Of a DNA stretch of 64,000 bases, positions 33,301 to 41,321 are shown piece after piece (within the stretch, counting starts at the first letter, position 1; every line of letters starts with the position of its first letter). A program made the translations under genes and the position numbers. The notes below the pieces were generated by a model. It searched no databases and was not told the DNA's origin. It saw only the letters and a list, made by a program, of their open reading frames with translations. Origin of the DNA: Fibrobacter sp. UWB2 (GTDB lineage Bacteria > Fibrobacterota > Fibrobacteria > Fibrobacterales > Fibrobacteraceae). The stretch is from NCBI RefSeq assembly GCF_002210425.1, contig NZ_MWQK01000001.1, positions 723,044-787,043 on the forward strand, written 5' to 3'.

Positions 33301-34347
33301 CAGCCTGTCTTCAATATTTCTGACATCGGTAACGACGGTGAAATGGTCATTGGACTGGCGGCAAATCAAGTTATTCGGGAAAAGCTTTTTGAGTTTTGCG
33401 GCAAAGTGGAGCAAAAATTCATTGCCCCTATCATAGCCGTTTGCATTGTTGTAAAGCTTCATCCCGACAATGTCAAAGAAGATAACCGCAGGCGTCCCAC
33501 CCGCAATCCTGATATCGTCGGCATAGCTTTCACCACGCATGCGGCAATATTCCATATTCGGAAGCGCGGTCAACGGGTCAAAATAGCGGTCCGTCCTTTC
33601 GCTTACTCGGTGGAAAATAGCATCCTTGCCATGCCACTTGATCAGGGAAGCCTTTAAAATCAAATCTCCGCCCGTACGGGAATTCGGAACAAGGACTTCA
33701 CCTTTTTCAAGGACCTCGTCAAGAGTAATGAGCTGGACTTCATTAGGGTCAAAGAAATATTCTTCAAATGTAATGCCGGAATCAAAAGCTTTTACAGGCG
33801 TCCAGACCTTATCTACAGACGCACTGAGCATGTAGATTTCGTGAGTCTTGGCATCGACAATGACAAAAGGCTCTACGGTGTCATTGTTCAAAAATTCGAT
33901 AAGGCTTGTATCAAATTCCTGGCGGCAATCCTTACATTCTTTAAAGGCCTTGGTGACATCGTCATAAACGACAACCGTATATTCGGTTCCGTCTTCCAAA
34001 AAATGATGGTAGCCTAAAGCATGAATTGTACGATATTCACTCTTGCCATACAACTTTTGACGATAGATAACTTCGTAACGTCCGTCCTTGTTTTTTGCAA
34101 ATTCCTTGGCCTTAGTCGCCACAAAAACAATATCTTCACGATGGACGTCCCGATACATATCCGTATCCAGGAACTTCAACAAGTCTTCACGAGTCGCACT
34201 AGGCGAAAGCCAGCGGACAAGTCCTTCAGAAACAAGAATAGTCTGAATACGCCCACCAATTAATTGATAGACCGCAAGCGGAACCTCGGAACTTTCCAAT
34301 TCCTTCCGCATCCCCTCAGGAAATTTATAAACATCTCGTACCGACAT
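30394..34347 (-). CDS. Multi-sensor EAL phosphodiesterase with degenerate GGDEF and receiver domains
   Basis: This ~1317-residue cytoplasmic protein is likely a cyclic-di-GMP regulator. PAS-like regions cover ~20-140 and ~150-250. A GGDEF domain (~258-425, start DPLTALPNMEYCRMRG) has SNDHF in place of GGDEF, so it should not make c-di-GMP. The EAL domain (~430-685) keeps GMEALARW, EITES, DDFGSGYSSL, KIDM and EGVET, so hydrolysis is likely. After another PAS-like region comes a receiver domain (~815-935) with Asp in ALIDAALPKIDG but Thr in place of the usual late Lys (FILTPIS). Two more sensor-like regions follow. I chose ATG 34347, 9 bases after GGAGG, over the GTG at 34353. The order with EAL in the middle is unusual. 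Confidence 0.85.
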   Translation of the reverse strand: MSVRDVYKFPEGMRKELESSEVPLAVYQLIGGRIQTILVSEGLVRWLSPSATREDLLKFLDTDMYRDVHREDIVFVATKAKEFAKNKDGRYEVIYRQKLYGKSEYRTIHALGYHHFLEDGTEYTVVVYDDVTKAFKECKDCRQEFDTSLIEFLNNDTVEPFVIVDAKTHEIYMLSASVDKVWTPVKAFDSGITFEEYFFDPNEVQLITLDEVLEKGEVLVPNSRTGGDLILKASLIKWHGKDAIFHRVSERTDRYFDPLTALPNMEYCRMRGESYADDIRIAGGTPAVIFFDIVGMKLYNNANGYDRGNEFLLHFAAKLKKLFPNNLICRQSNDHFTVVTDVRNIEDRLNEVRKYVKGVVSKISMDVNVGICKIEEFETMLDACEKAKIACKVQKLSGDNFVRYYDEDLRKALVLQNYVVNHIDEAIKNGYIKVYYQPVVRTITETFCGMEALARWVDPQYGFLNPAVFIGALEESRQIHKLDSHVINIVCKEMREEMDDGNPVVPVSFNLSRLDFIGCDIFEVVERALDKYKIDRDYIRVEITESIMASDSYVRNEIQRFRLAGYEVWMDDFGSGYSSLNTLKDYKFDELKIDMVFLSNFNEASRTIIRSTVRMAKNLGLKTLAEGVETKEQMEFLKGIGCEKVQGYYYGKPMPLKETLRHMATMGMHIEDPKSRLVYSRLGSLDYLVDTPKAVMSFENGMFKFLFVNKQYEEQLQSLGFSGFKDAEDACNDPKNPVYNKLREIQQAAYRAPQQVTYATHGTYVFLTGRLIADINGVRIYDMSLRNTHVSAEDSSSGSQNVVKFPVEAKTILLATVNLPNRSILEGILRSDYNLLFAEDGEQVLNILLEYGSKISIALIDAALPKIDGFKIIQKFRGEKREFQIPFVVMSDNMELAKEGVRLGAYQFILTPISNEEQVKSKIDGAIKNTELLHQLALNYMEYVPGGVILLEAMTGDILYVNGRALEIFDCDSVDDFRCLAGNKLEGAVLPEDYATVDEKLETLFRSGSALPTQTTYRIKTKKGTVKRIYHVGRFFRDTPYGRILSVFVSEDDMALKNYFGRKNAFKLFMASGEATHTKSYEPGYKAFLFWNLTKNSPVIRMEGISYIPEEMNGKYTYDAHYNYLSSLMSKDSVNVQKTANYTREKLILAYVNKRPVPPLNLNYNFKNGWFSIKSTFDMMADPDSGDIILKLQNENDTDVEAYKELTDAVVLNLYDQIIYIDGNTDKMLTLSSVDGKPMYVQRLISDSMDVLCRLFQIPLCSPEEFLDMANRQSAFGETYGKRLKLENGQIKFVRARAMYVGSNKYIITVSDVTNAE

Positions 34348-34539
34348 AGCCACACGCCTCCGTTAAAAGGAACCGGAAAAAATCCGATTCCATAACGAAC
34401 CCATCACACCTTCCTCTAGAAATAAAGATATTTTCTACTCAATAAAATAATTTAATATTTTCAAAATCGTAAGAATTTTGACGTATTTTCGTAATATATT
34501 TTGGTAGAAAGTGTGATTTTTTTCACTTAAAGCGTGTTT

Positions 34540-35277
34540 CTAGGCGAAAACCTTGCTCCCCGCTTCGACAGCGTCGGCGATACTCAGGCCCACATAGTCC
34601 TGGGCACTGAACCAGCGTCCACTCTTCTTGTCGTCGAGGAGCACGCTCACGAGAGCACCCGGGACAACCGTTTCCGGAGCATTCGGGGCATTCGGACCGC
34701 CAAGGTCCGTACGGAGCCAACCCGGATCCATCACGTTCATCATCACATCAGAGCCATTCAACTTACAGGCGAAGTCCTTCACAAACTTGGTAAGGGCAGC
34801 CTTGGCGCAAGCGTAAGCGGCAAGTTCCGGTTCGTTAGCGATACCGCTCGTCGTAAGCTGCATGCGGCCAAAACCGCGCTGGATCATGCCCGGCAAAAAG
34901 TGGTAGGCAATCTTTATCGGGGCAAAGAAGTTTACCGCCATCGCCTGGCGGAAGTCATCCATCGTATTGGTCGTAAAATCAGAAAAATAATGGCTCATGA
35001 GGCCCGCGTTGTTAAACACGAGGTCCACCTGGACGCCAAAGGAATCAATTTCAGCGAGAGCGGCCTCAATTTCGGCCTCGTTCTCGAGGTTACAGCCCAC
35101 AGCTTTCACCTGCACGCCATACGGAGCAAGTTCGTTAATCACCTTTTCGGCATGGCTCTTGTCACGCCCCTGCAAGATAAGGTTTGCACCGAGTTTCGCC
35201 ATTTCGATAGCGATGAGGCGTCCGACACCACGGCATCCGCCAGTCACCAAGCACCATTTTCCTTTTACGTCAATCAT
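34540..35277 (-). CDS. Short-chain dehydrogenase/reductase
   Basis: This 245-residue Rossmann-fold oxidoreductase starts at MIDVKGKWCLVTGGCRGVGR, with AAGGGG at good distance upstream; an in-frame start 12 codons earlier is less likely. TGGCRGVG is the nucleotide-binding loop, VFNNAGL the NNAG motif, TTSGIANEPELAAYACAK holds Ser and the YxxxK catalytic pair, and VMDPGWLRTDLGG follows. The basic residue in GRDKSHAE after strand 2 favours NADPH. Substrate unknown. It is transcribed away from the HTH regulator gene at 35508; the 230-base gap holds both promoters. Confidence 0.88.
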   Translation of the reverse strand: MIDVKGKWCLVTGGCRGVGRLIAIEMAKLGANLILQGRDKSHAEKVINELAPYGVQVKAVGCNLENEAEIEAALAEIDSFGVQVDLVFNNAGLMSHYFSDFTTNTMDDFRQAMAVNFFAPIKIAYHFLPGMIQRGFGRMQLTTSGIANEPELAAYACAKAALTKFVKDFACKLNGSDVMMNVMDPGWLRTDLGGPNAPNAPETVVPGALVSVLLDDKKSGRWFSAQDYVGLSIADAVEAGSKVFA

Positions 35278-35507
35278 TCCTGACCCCTTTGCGCAACGCG
35301 CGATTAATTTCAACTCCTGTCCGAAAAATAATCAATCTTTTTTAGAATAAAGACAAAAGAACGAAAAGTTTCTGTATACAGACGTAAAGACCTGACACCA
35401 TTTGTCATCTTTTTTTAAGAAAATAAAAAGGATATCAAAGTTTTTACACCATTTTGCAAACTATAGGATGCACTAACTTTTTCGAATTTTTCATAAAATT
35501 TGGTCCC

Positions 35508-35873
35508 ATGTATTACGAGCCCCTTCTTCTCCACGAAGCCGTAAGACTTCTCCTAATCTCCATCCGGCAAAAACGCCGCCACACACAGCATTCGCTATCT
35601 CTCGAATCAGGGATTTCCCGGCAATTCATTTCGCAAATGGAATGCGGAATGAAGCTTCCCTCTATCGTCACCCTTTCACAACTATCGCTAGCTCTCAAAA
35701 CCAACATGAGTACACTCGTAGTAGAGCTAGACCGCATTTACCAGCACCTGTTCCGGCAAAGACAGGCAAGACAGGACGACAATACAGAGGATTATTCCGC
35801 ACGGAACGCCGCCGATACACGCACCCCAAGCCTTGAATACATCCGCAGGGCAAGGGGGTTAGACAAGCCATAG
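35508..35873 (+). CDS. XRE-family HTH regulator
   Basis: This ~121-residue protein has an N-terminal Cro/CI-type helix-turn-helix: LLLISIRQKRRHTQHSLSLE, then SGISRQFISQMECGMKLPSI and LSQLSLALKTNMSTLVVEL. The rest (residues ~75-121) is basic and polar without a known domain. I chose ATG 35508; longer TTG-started frames lack a ribosome site. It lies 40 bases before rlmN but rlmN has its own promoter-like sequence. The divergent SDR gene is a possible target. Confidence 0.82.
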   Translation: MYYEPLLLHEAVRLLLISIRQKRRHTQHSLSLESGISRQFISQMECGMKLPSIVTLSQLSLALKTNMSTLVVELDRIYQHLFRQRQARQDDNTEDYSARNAADTRTPSLEYIRRARGLDKP

Positions 35874-35876
35874 CCC

Positions 35877-35913
35877 TTAACAAAAAGCTTAAAATTTTCT
35901 ATCTTTTATAGCT
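35877..35913 (+). promoter_or_regulatory. Promoter of rlmN, close to a leaderless start
   Basis: TTAACA (35877-35882), 17 bases and TATCTT (35900-35905) lie within the string TTAAAATTTTCTATCTTTT. The ATG at 35914 is only 8 bases after the -10 box and has no Shine-Dalgarno site, so the transcript may begin at or near the start codon. Confidence 0.55.
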
Positions 35914-36987
35914 ATGGAATGGCAGCGCAATATAAAAACTTTGACAACCGACGAGCTCAAAGCTTGGCTTCGGGATGTTGACGAAAAGCCCTACCGCGCC
36001 GACCAGATTCAAAAATGGCTATTCTGCCAGCAGGTGCGTTCTTACGACGAGATGGTGAACATCTCCCCTGCTCTCCGCGAAAAAATGGCAAAACAGTTCA
36101 CGCTTTGCGGCCTCAAGGAGGCTCAGCGTTCTGTTTCTGTCGATGGAACGGTCAAGTGGCTTTTTGAAACCGAAGACGGTCACCATATCGAAACCGTGAT
36201 GATCCCCGCAAACGGTCGCTATTCCGTTTGCGTCTCGACCCAGGTCGGCTGCGCCATGAACTGCGCATTCTGCCGTACCGCCAAGATGGGATTCACGCGT
36301 AACCTCGAAGCAGGCGAAATTCTCGAAGAAATCATCAACGTCAACTGGTACCTGAAGGACAACGGCTTCATGAACGAAGAAGGCGGAGTCGCCCAGGTGA
36401 CGAACATTATCTTCATGGGCATGGGCGAACCGCTCAACAACCTCGAGAACGTCCACCGCGTCTGCTGCACGCTGCATAACCAGAAACTTTTCAACATGGG
36501 CGCAAAGCGCATGACCGTGAGCACTTCGGGTGTTGTCCCGAAGATCAAGGAGCTCGTGGACAGGAACACGCCCTGCTGCCTCGCCGTGAGCCTCAACAGC
36601 ACGAACAACGAATACCGTTCGTCCGTGATGCCGGTGAACAAGACCTGGCCCATCGAAAAACTTTTGGATGCGGTTGACGAATACATCCGCCGCACCGATA
36701 ATTATGTGACGTTCGAGTTCGTGCTCATCCAGAACATCACCTGCACGCCCAAGGCGGCAAAGGAACTCATCCGCATCTGCGCCCCGCGCCGCGTGAAGGT
36801 GAACGCCATCGTGCTTAACGACGGCGACGACCCGACGCTCCATGCCCCCACCCCCGAAGAGGTGGAAGATTTCCTCGCCACCGTGCGAGCTGCTGAAATT
36901 CAAATAACGATCCGTAATCCGCGCGGCAGGGACATCCTTGCAGCGTGTGGACAATTAGCGTACAAAAAGGAAGGTAAAGAATGTTAA
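35914..36987 (+). CDS. rlmN: 23S rRNA (adenine2503-C2)-methyltransferase
   Basis: This 357-residue radical-SAM enzyme methylates C2 of A2503 in 23S rRNA and of A37 in some tRNAs. The radical-SAM cluster motif is CAMNCAFCRTAKMGFTRN. The first mechanistic Cys of the pair is in the C-terminal region near DILAACGQL, and GMGEPLNN, VSTSGVVPKI and LAVSLNSTNN are family blocks. The N-terminus (LKAWLRDVDEKPYRADQIQK) is the usual RNA-binding domain. It overlaps the next methyltransferase gene by 7 bases. Confidence 0.96.
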   Translation: MEWQRNIKTLTTDELKAWLRDVDEKPYRADQIQKWLFCQQVRSYDEMVNISPALREKMAKQFTLCGLKEAQRSVSVDGTVKWLFETEDGHHIETVMIPANGRYSVCVSTQVGCAMNCAFCRTAKMGFTRNLEAGEILEEIINVNWYLKDNGFMNEEGGVAQVTNIIFMGMGEPLNNLENVHRVCCTLHNQKLFNMGAKRMTVSTSGVVPKIKELVDRNTPCCLAVSLNSTNNEYRSSVMPVNKTWPIEKLLDAVDEYIRRTDNYVTFEFVLIQNITCTPKAAKELIRICAPRRVKVNAIVLNDGDDPTLHAPTPEEVEDFLATVRAAEIQITIRNPRGRDILAACGQLAYKKEGKEC

Positions 36988-37601
36988 CGCAAAACCTCCC
37001 GGAATTCTGGGACAATCTCTATGCCGAAGGCAAGGACTACTGGAATTTCAAGAAGGCGACTCCGGCCCTGCTTGAATTTTTCAAGCACCCCTCCTGCCCC
37101 GCAACCGGCTCTGTGCTGATTCCCGGCGCCGGGTTCGGCTACGATGCCGAGGCATGGGCTTTGCGTGGACACGAAGTTTTGGCTGTCGACTTTGCTCCGA
37201 CCGCAGTCGATGAACTGGACCACTTGAGCCGCAAGCACAAGAACCTGCGCTCCCTCGACCTCGACTTGTTCACCCTTTCTCCGAAGGATGCCAAGCGCGG
37301 TGGCCAGCAGTTCGACATCATCTATGATTACGGTGCATTCTCGGCAATCCACCCGGGCCGCCGCGACGAATTCTTCGAAGTCTGCTACAAGATGATGAAG
37401 GACGACGGCGTGTTCATCTGCCTCATGTACCCGCTCATGAACGGCAAGACCATGCAGGGCCCTCCGCACTGCATGAGCGAAGGCGAACTCATGGCTCGCC
37501 TGGACGGCGTGTTCGACATCGTCGAACGCATCAAGCCCACGAATAGCATTCCGGGCCGCGAAGGCAAGGAAGAATTCTGGCTCATGAAGAAGTGCCTGTA
37601 A
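36981..37601 (+). CDS. TPMT-like SAM-dependent methyltransferase
   Basis: This 206-residue class I methyltransferase resembles the thiopurine methyltransferase family: [20 protein letters not shown] at the N-terminus, [20 protein letters not shown] as the SAM-binding loop, [12 protein letters not shown] after strand 2 and [14 protein letters not shown] near motif IV. The natural substrate of bacterial members is usually unknown; some methylate selenium, tellurium or halide compounds. It overlaps rlmN and is expected to be co-transcribed. Confidence 0.82.
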   Translation: MLTQNLPEFWDNLYAEGKDYWNFKKATPALLEFFKHPSCPATGSVLIPGAGFGYDAEAWALRGHEVLAVDFAPTAVDELDHLSRKHKNLRSLDLDLFTLSPKDAKRGGQQFDIIYDYGAFSAIHPGRRDEFFEVCYKMMKDDGVFICLMYPLMNGKTMQGPPHCMSEGELMARLDGVFDIVERIKPTNSIPGREGKEEFWLMKKCL

Positions 37602-37658
37602 TTTTGACGAGAGAACGCCCGCAGCTATTTTTGCTGTCATGCCCGTCAACATTTTAGA

Positions 37659-37692
37659 TGTCACCCCGGCCTCCGTGCCGGGGTCTCTTTTT
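37659..37692 (+). terminator. Terminator formed by a palindromic repeat
   Basis: The repeat GTCACCCCGGCC ... GCCGGGGTC is followed by CTCTTTTTT, so here a member of the dispersed palindrome family serves as a terminator between the methyltransferase and YchJ-like genes. Confidence 0.75.
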
Positions 37693-37785
37693 TCTAGACT
37701 TAGTGCTTGTAAAAAAAGCGCGATAGACTCCACAGGCGACCCATTTTTTTGTATTTTTAGCCCAGTTTTTTATAAGGATTTCATT

Positions 37786-38283
37786 ATGGCTAACGATTTA
37801 TGCCCGTGCGGTTCTGGCAAGGCCTACTGCGACTGCTGCGAACCGATTATTAAGAAGACCACTCTCGCCCCGTCCCCGGAAGCCCTCATGCGCTCCCGCT
37901 ACACCGCTTACGCCAAGCACGAAATTGCATGGCTCAAGGATTCCCTCGAAGCCACCCAGCGTGACGACTTTGACGAACCGAGCGTAGAAGCTTGGAGCCG
38001 CGATTCCGAATGGCTCGGCATCGAAATCAAGCAGACCAAGACCGAAGAAGACAAGAACATCGGCTGGGTCGAATTTGTCGCTCGTTTCAAGCAGGGCAAC
38101 ATCACCCGCAACCACCACGAACTTGGTGAATTCCACAAGGTCGGCGGTGCATGGTACTTCTACGATGGTCGTGCCGTGAAGCAGGAAACTGTCCGCCACG
38201 AAGGTCCGGTTGTCGGCCGTAACGACCCGTGCCCGTGCGGTTCTGGCAAGAAGTACAAGAAGTGCTGCGGCGCGAATAAGTAA
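37786..38283 (+). CDS. YchJ-like protein with two SEC-C zinc motifs
   Basis: This 165-residue protein has a SEC-C motif at each end: [13 protein letters not shown] at residues ~6-18 and [14 protein letters not shown] at the C-terminus. The middle has the UPF0225/YchJ NTF2-like domain ([41 protein letters not shown]). Known SEC-C modules bind zinc and often contact ribosomes or SecB; the function of YchJ is unknown. I chose ATG 37786 with ATAAGGAT upstream over an open frame beginning at 37639, which would read through the terminator repeat. Confidence 0.88.
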   Translation: MANDLCPCGSGKAYCDCCEPIIKKTTLAPSPEALMRSRYTAYAKHEIAWLKDSLEATQRDDFDEPSVEAWSRDSEWLGIEIKQTKTEEDKNIGWVEFVARFKQGNITRNHHELGEFHKVGGAWYFYDGRAVKQETVRHEGPVVGRNDPCPCGSGKKYKKCCGANK

Positions 38284-38289
38284 TTCGCG

Positions 38290-38375
38290 ACTTCGTCGCA
38301 GTTGGCAGAGCTTAGTTAGCAGAACTTAGTTATTAGCATATTCTAAGTTCTAAGTTCTAAGCTCTAAGTTCTACA
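38290..38375. repeat. Low-complexity TTAGTTAGCAGAAC / TCTAAGT repeats
   Basis: After the YchJ-like gene lies a run of AACTTAGTTA and then TCTAAGTTCTAAGTTCTAAG-type heptamers (CTAAGTT repeated about four times). Nothing coding is seen. Confidence 0.65.
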
Positions 38376-38396
38376 ATCAACCATTACCTATTAAAT

Positions 38397-39362
38397 ATGT
38401 TCAAAGTTTTCGTAGATGGCGAAGCAGGTACCACTGGCCTGCAAATTTTCGAGAGACTTGCCAAGCGTAACGACCTGGAAATTCTCAAGATCAATCCAGA
38501 ACTCCGCAAGGACGTGAACGAACGCCAGAAGATGATCAATGAATCTGACGTGACGTTCCTTTGCCTCCCGGACGCAGCGTCCATGGAAAGCGCCGCCCTC
38601 TGCACGAATCCGAACACGCGCATCATCGACGCCTCCACGGCTCATCGCGTGAACCCGGCTTGGACATACGGTATGCCGGAACTTTCGGCCGAACAACGCG
38701 AAGCGATTTCCAAGAGCAAGCGCATTGCAAACCCCGGTTGCCACGCCTCGGGATTTATCCTCGGCGTCCATCCGCTCGTTGCATCGGGAATCCTCCCGAA
38801 GAGCGCAAACCTTGCCGCTTACAGCATCACCGGTTACTCCGGCGGCGGCAAGAAGCTCATCGCCGAATACGAAGCCGAAGAAGCCCTCAGCCACAAGGCT
38901 GGTGAATCGAAGGCCATCATGGCACCCGCCCCGTACGCGCTCGCGCTCGCCCACAAGCACCTCCCCGAAATGAAGAAGTACTGCGGACTCGAAAACGTCC
39001 CGTTCTTCAATCCGGTGCTGGGCCCCTACTACAAGGGTATGGCCGTGACGGTCGCCATCTTCCCGAACATGCTTTCGAAGAAGGTCGGTCCGCAGGACTT
39101 GACCGAAATCCTCGCCAAGCATTACGAAGGTTCAAAGTTCGTGAAGGTCTTGCCGTACGAAGCCGCTCCGGTGCTCTTCAACGGCCGCTTGGACCCGACG
39201 GTCTGCAACGACACGAACAACGCCCGCATCCAGGTTTTCGGCAACGAAAACATCATGCAGGTCACGACGATCATCGACAACCTCGGTAAGGGTGCTAGCG
39301 GCGCCGCTATTCAGAACATGAATATCGCGCTCGGCCTCGACGAAACAATCGGATTGGTTTAA
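38397..39362 (+). CDS. argC: N-acetyl-gamma-glutamyl-phosphate reductase (type 2)
   Basis: This 321-residue enzyme reduces N-acetylglutamyl phosphate in arginine synthesis. FKVFVDGEAGTTGLQIFERL is the NADPH-binding start, NPGCHASGFIL holds the active-site Cys, YSITGYSGGGKKL and the HKHLPEM segment follow. The shorter length and the GEAGTTG motif place it in the type 2 (AGPR family 2) group. No other arg genes lie beside it. No Shine-Dalgarno site is visible before the ATG. A strong terminator follows. Confidence 0.93.
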   Translation: MFKVFVDGEAGTTGLQIFERLAKRNDLEILKINPELRKDVNERQKMINESDVTFLCLPDAASMESAALCTNPNTRIIDASTAHRVNPAWTYGMPELSAEQREAISKSKRIANPGCHASGFILGVHPLVASGILPKSANLAAYSITGYSGGGKKLIAEYEAEEALSHKAGESKAIMAPAPYALALAHKHLPEMKKYCGLENVPFFNPVLGPYYKGMAVTVAIFPNMLSKKVGPQDLTEILAKHYEGSKFVKVLPYEAAPVLFNGRLDPTVCNDTNNARIQVFGNENIMQVTTIIDNLGKGASGAAIQNMNIALGLDETIGLV

Positions 39363-39393
39363 TCCGCATTCGTCACCCATTAAATTTCAAAAA

Positions 39394-39428
39394 AACGCCA
39401 AAGCTCCATGAGTTTTGGCGTTTTTTGT
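39394..39428 (+). terminator. Terminator after argC
   Basis: AACGCCAAA (39394-39402) pairs with TTTGGCGTT (39414-39422), followed by T4GTTTTT. Confidence 0.88.
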
Positions 39429-39485
39429 TTTTGGAGGTGAAATTTGTACTCTATGAATTTCATCAAAAATTTCTAAATTTGGGCT

Positions 39486-40487
39486 ATGTTCTTAGACGAA
39501 AAAAATATTGAAGTTCGCTCCGGCAGAGGCGGTGACGGCATCTGCAGTTTCCATCGTGAAAAGTTTGTACCCCTCGGCGGTCCCGATGGCGGTGATGGCG
39601 GTCGTGGCGGTCACGTGATTTTGCAGGTGAACGAGCAGTACACCACGCTCCTCGACATGGGCAACACGCACATTTACAAGGCAAAGAGCGGTCAGCCCGG
39701 TGGCGCAAAGCGCTGCTCCGGCGCATCTGCCGAAGATTTGATTATTAGCGTTCCGCGCGGCACAATCGTCAAGGACGAACAGGGTCACATCCTCACGGAC
39801 TTGACCGAACCGGGCCAGAAGTGGATCGCGGCTCGCGGCGGCAAGGGCGGCATGGGCAACCAGCATTTCGCAACTCCGAAGGTGCAGGCTCCGCGCAAGT
39901 GCACTCCGGGTGAAAAGGGCGAAGTCCGCCAGCTGTTCCTCGAACTCAAGCTCATGGCAGACGTAGGTCTCGTGGGCTTCCCGAACGCAGGCAAGTCGAG
40001 CCTCGTGAACAAGATTTCTAGCGGACGCCCGAAGGTTGGCGACTATCCGTTTACAACGCTTGAACCGGTGCTCGGCATCGTCCAGGTGAACGGTCACAGC
40101 TTTGTGGTTGCCGATATTCCAGGTCTCTTGGAAGGCGCAAGCGAAGGCAAGGGCCTTGGCCACCAGTTCCTAAAGCACATCGAACGTACGCACACGTTAC
40201 TCTTTGTGATTGACGGTTTTGCCGAAAACGCCTACGAGCAGTTCAAGGTTCTCAAGGAAGAGCTCAAGGCATTCCACCCGAAGCTTGCCGAAAAGAACTT
40301 TGTCGTAGCGCTCAACAAGAGCGACCTCGGCATCGAAAACGCCATCAAGGAATTCAAGAAGCACCGCCAGAAAGTGGTCATCACATCGGCTGTCACTGGC
40401 GAAGGTTGCGCTGAATTGCAGCAGGCTTTGGACGCTGCAGTGCCCCATATGCACAAAAAAAGCATCGGTTGGAGCAAAAAAGCGTAA
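39486..40487 (+). CDS. obgE: Obg/CgtA GTPase
   Basis: This 333-residue GTPase acts in late 50S ribosome assembly and stringent control. The N-terminal glycine-rich Obg fold (residues 1-158) shows RSGRGGDGICSFHREK, GGPDGGDGGRGGHV and GGKGGMGN. The G domain follows with GFPNAGKSS (G1), DYPFTT (G2), VADIPGL (G3), NKSD (G4) and TSAVTGEG (G5). There is no C-terminal OCT domain. The ATG lies 6 bases after a TAAATT box and has no Shine-Dalgarno site. Confidence 0.96.
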   Translation: MFLDEKNIEVRSGRGGDGICSFHREKFVPLGGPDGGDGGRGGHVILQVNEQYTTLLDMGNTHIYKAKSGQPGGAKRCSGASAEDLIISVPRGTIVKDEQGHILTDLTEPGQKWIAARGGKGGMGNQHFATPKVQAPRKCTPGEKGEVRQLFLELKLMADVGLVGFPNAGKSSLVNKISSGRPKVGDYPFTTLEPVLGIVQVNGHSFVVADIPGLLEGASEGKGLGHQFLKHIERTHTLLFVIDGFAENAYEQFKVLKEELKAFHPKLAEKNFVVALNKSDLGIENAIKEFKKHRQKVVITSAVTGEGCAELQQALDAAVPHMHKKSIGWSKKA

Positions 40488-40519
40488 CGGTTGCTTAAAA
40501 TTATTGTAAATTCTTTAAT

Positions 40520-40870
40520 ATGAAGGCGACTCAGTCCAACATAACTAAGAAGGAAATCGTTGATGAAATCGCTTCCCAGACTGGATTTACGCAAGTAAAA
40601 ACCAAAGTCATCGTGGAAGAACTCATCGACGCTATTTCCAATTGCGTTATCGAGGGCAACAATATCGAGTTGCGTGGATTCGGTCGCTTCAAGAATAAAC
40701 AGCGCAAGGAACGCCGCACCCGGAACCCCAAGACTGGCGAACTCGTGAACATCCCCGCCAAGGTGCGCCCGGTGTTTGAGCCCAGCAAGGACCTGATCGA
40801 AAAAATCAACAACGTTCCTTTCGACTTAGAAGAGGCTTTTGTCCCTAAAGATGATCAAGAAAGAATCTAG
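40520..40870 (+). CDS. HU/IHF-family DNA-binding protein
   Basis: This 116-residue histone-like protein begins with the HU helices (ITKKEIVDEIASQTGFTQVK), has the DNA-wrapping arm (GFGRFKNKQRKERRTRNPKTGE) and an extra ~22-residue acidic tail (FDLEEAFVPKDDQER) absent from ordinary HU. It binds and bends DNA. Its ATG lies 7 bases after a TAAATT box with no Shine-Dalgarno site. It overlaps smpB by 20 bases, so the tail is encoded by DNA that also starts smpB. Confidence 0.9.
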   Translation: MKATQSNITKKEIVDEIASQTGFTQVKTKVIVEELIDAISNCVIEGNNIELRGFGRFKNKQRKERRTRNPKTGELVNIPAKVRPVFEPSKDLIEKINNVPFDLEEAFVPKDDQERI

Positions 40871-41321
40871 TACGCCCGTTATCCAGAACCGCAAGGCGAA
40901 CCACCTCTATTTTGTAGATGAAACTTTTGAAGTGGGAATCATGCTCATCGGTTCGGAAGTCAAGTCTATCCGTAACGGCAAGTGCACTCTGGGCGAAGCG
41001 TGGATTGATATCGACGAAAACAAAGATGAACTCTGGCTCGTCGGTGCGCATATCGACGAATACCTTTTCGCAAACCGTTTCAACCATTTCCCTGCACGCA
41101 GGAGAAAGCTCCTCGCCCACACGCACGAAATCCAGAAGATGCGCAAGGCGAAGGAATTGAAGGGTTGCACGATCATCCCGCTGAAAATGTACTTTAAGAA
41201 CCGTATTGCAAAACTCGAAGTAGGAATATGCCGAGGCAAGGATCAACACGACAAGCGACAGGACATTCTAGTCCGCGATGCCAAGATGGAAATGGCTCGC
41301 GCCGCCAAGGCTCATCGCTAA
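40851..41321 (+). CDS. smpB: SsrA-binding protein SmpB
   Basis: This 156-residue protein binds tmRNA and rescues stalled ribosomes. IQNRKANHLYFVDETFEVGI, GSEVKSIRNGKCTLGEAW and the C-terminal basic helix DKRQDILVRDAKMEMARAAK are diagnostic. I chose ATG 40851 (MIKKESS); a TTG four codons earlier is possible. It overlaps the HU-like gene at its 5' end and the amidase reading frame by 94 bases at its 3' end. The tmRNA gene itself was not found in the window. Confidence 0.95.
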   Translation: MIKKESSTPVIQNRKANHLYFVDETFEVGIMLIGSEVKSIRNGKCTLGEAWIDIDENKDELWLVGAHIDEYLFANRFNHFPARRRKLLAHTHEIQKMRKAKELKGCTIIPLKMYFKNRIAKLEVGICRGKDQHDKRQDILVRDAKMEMARAAKAHR

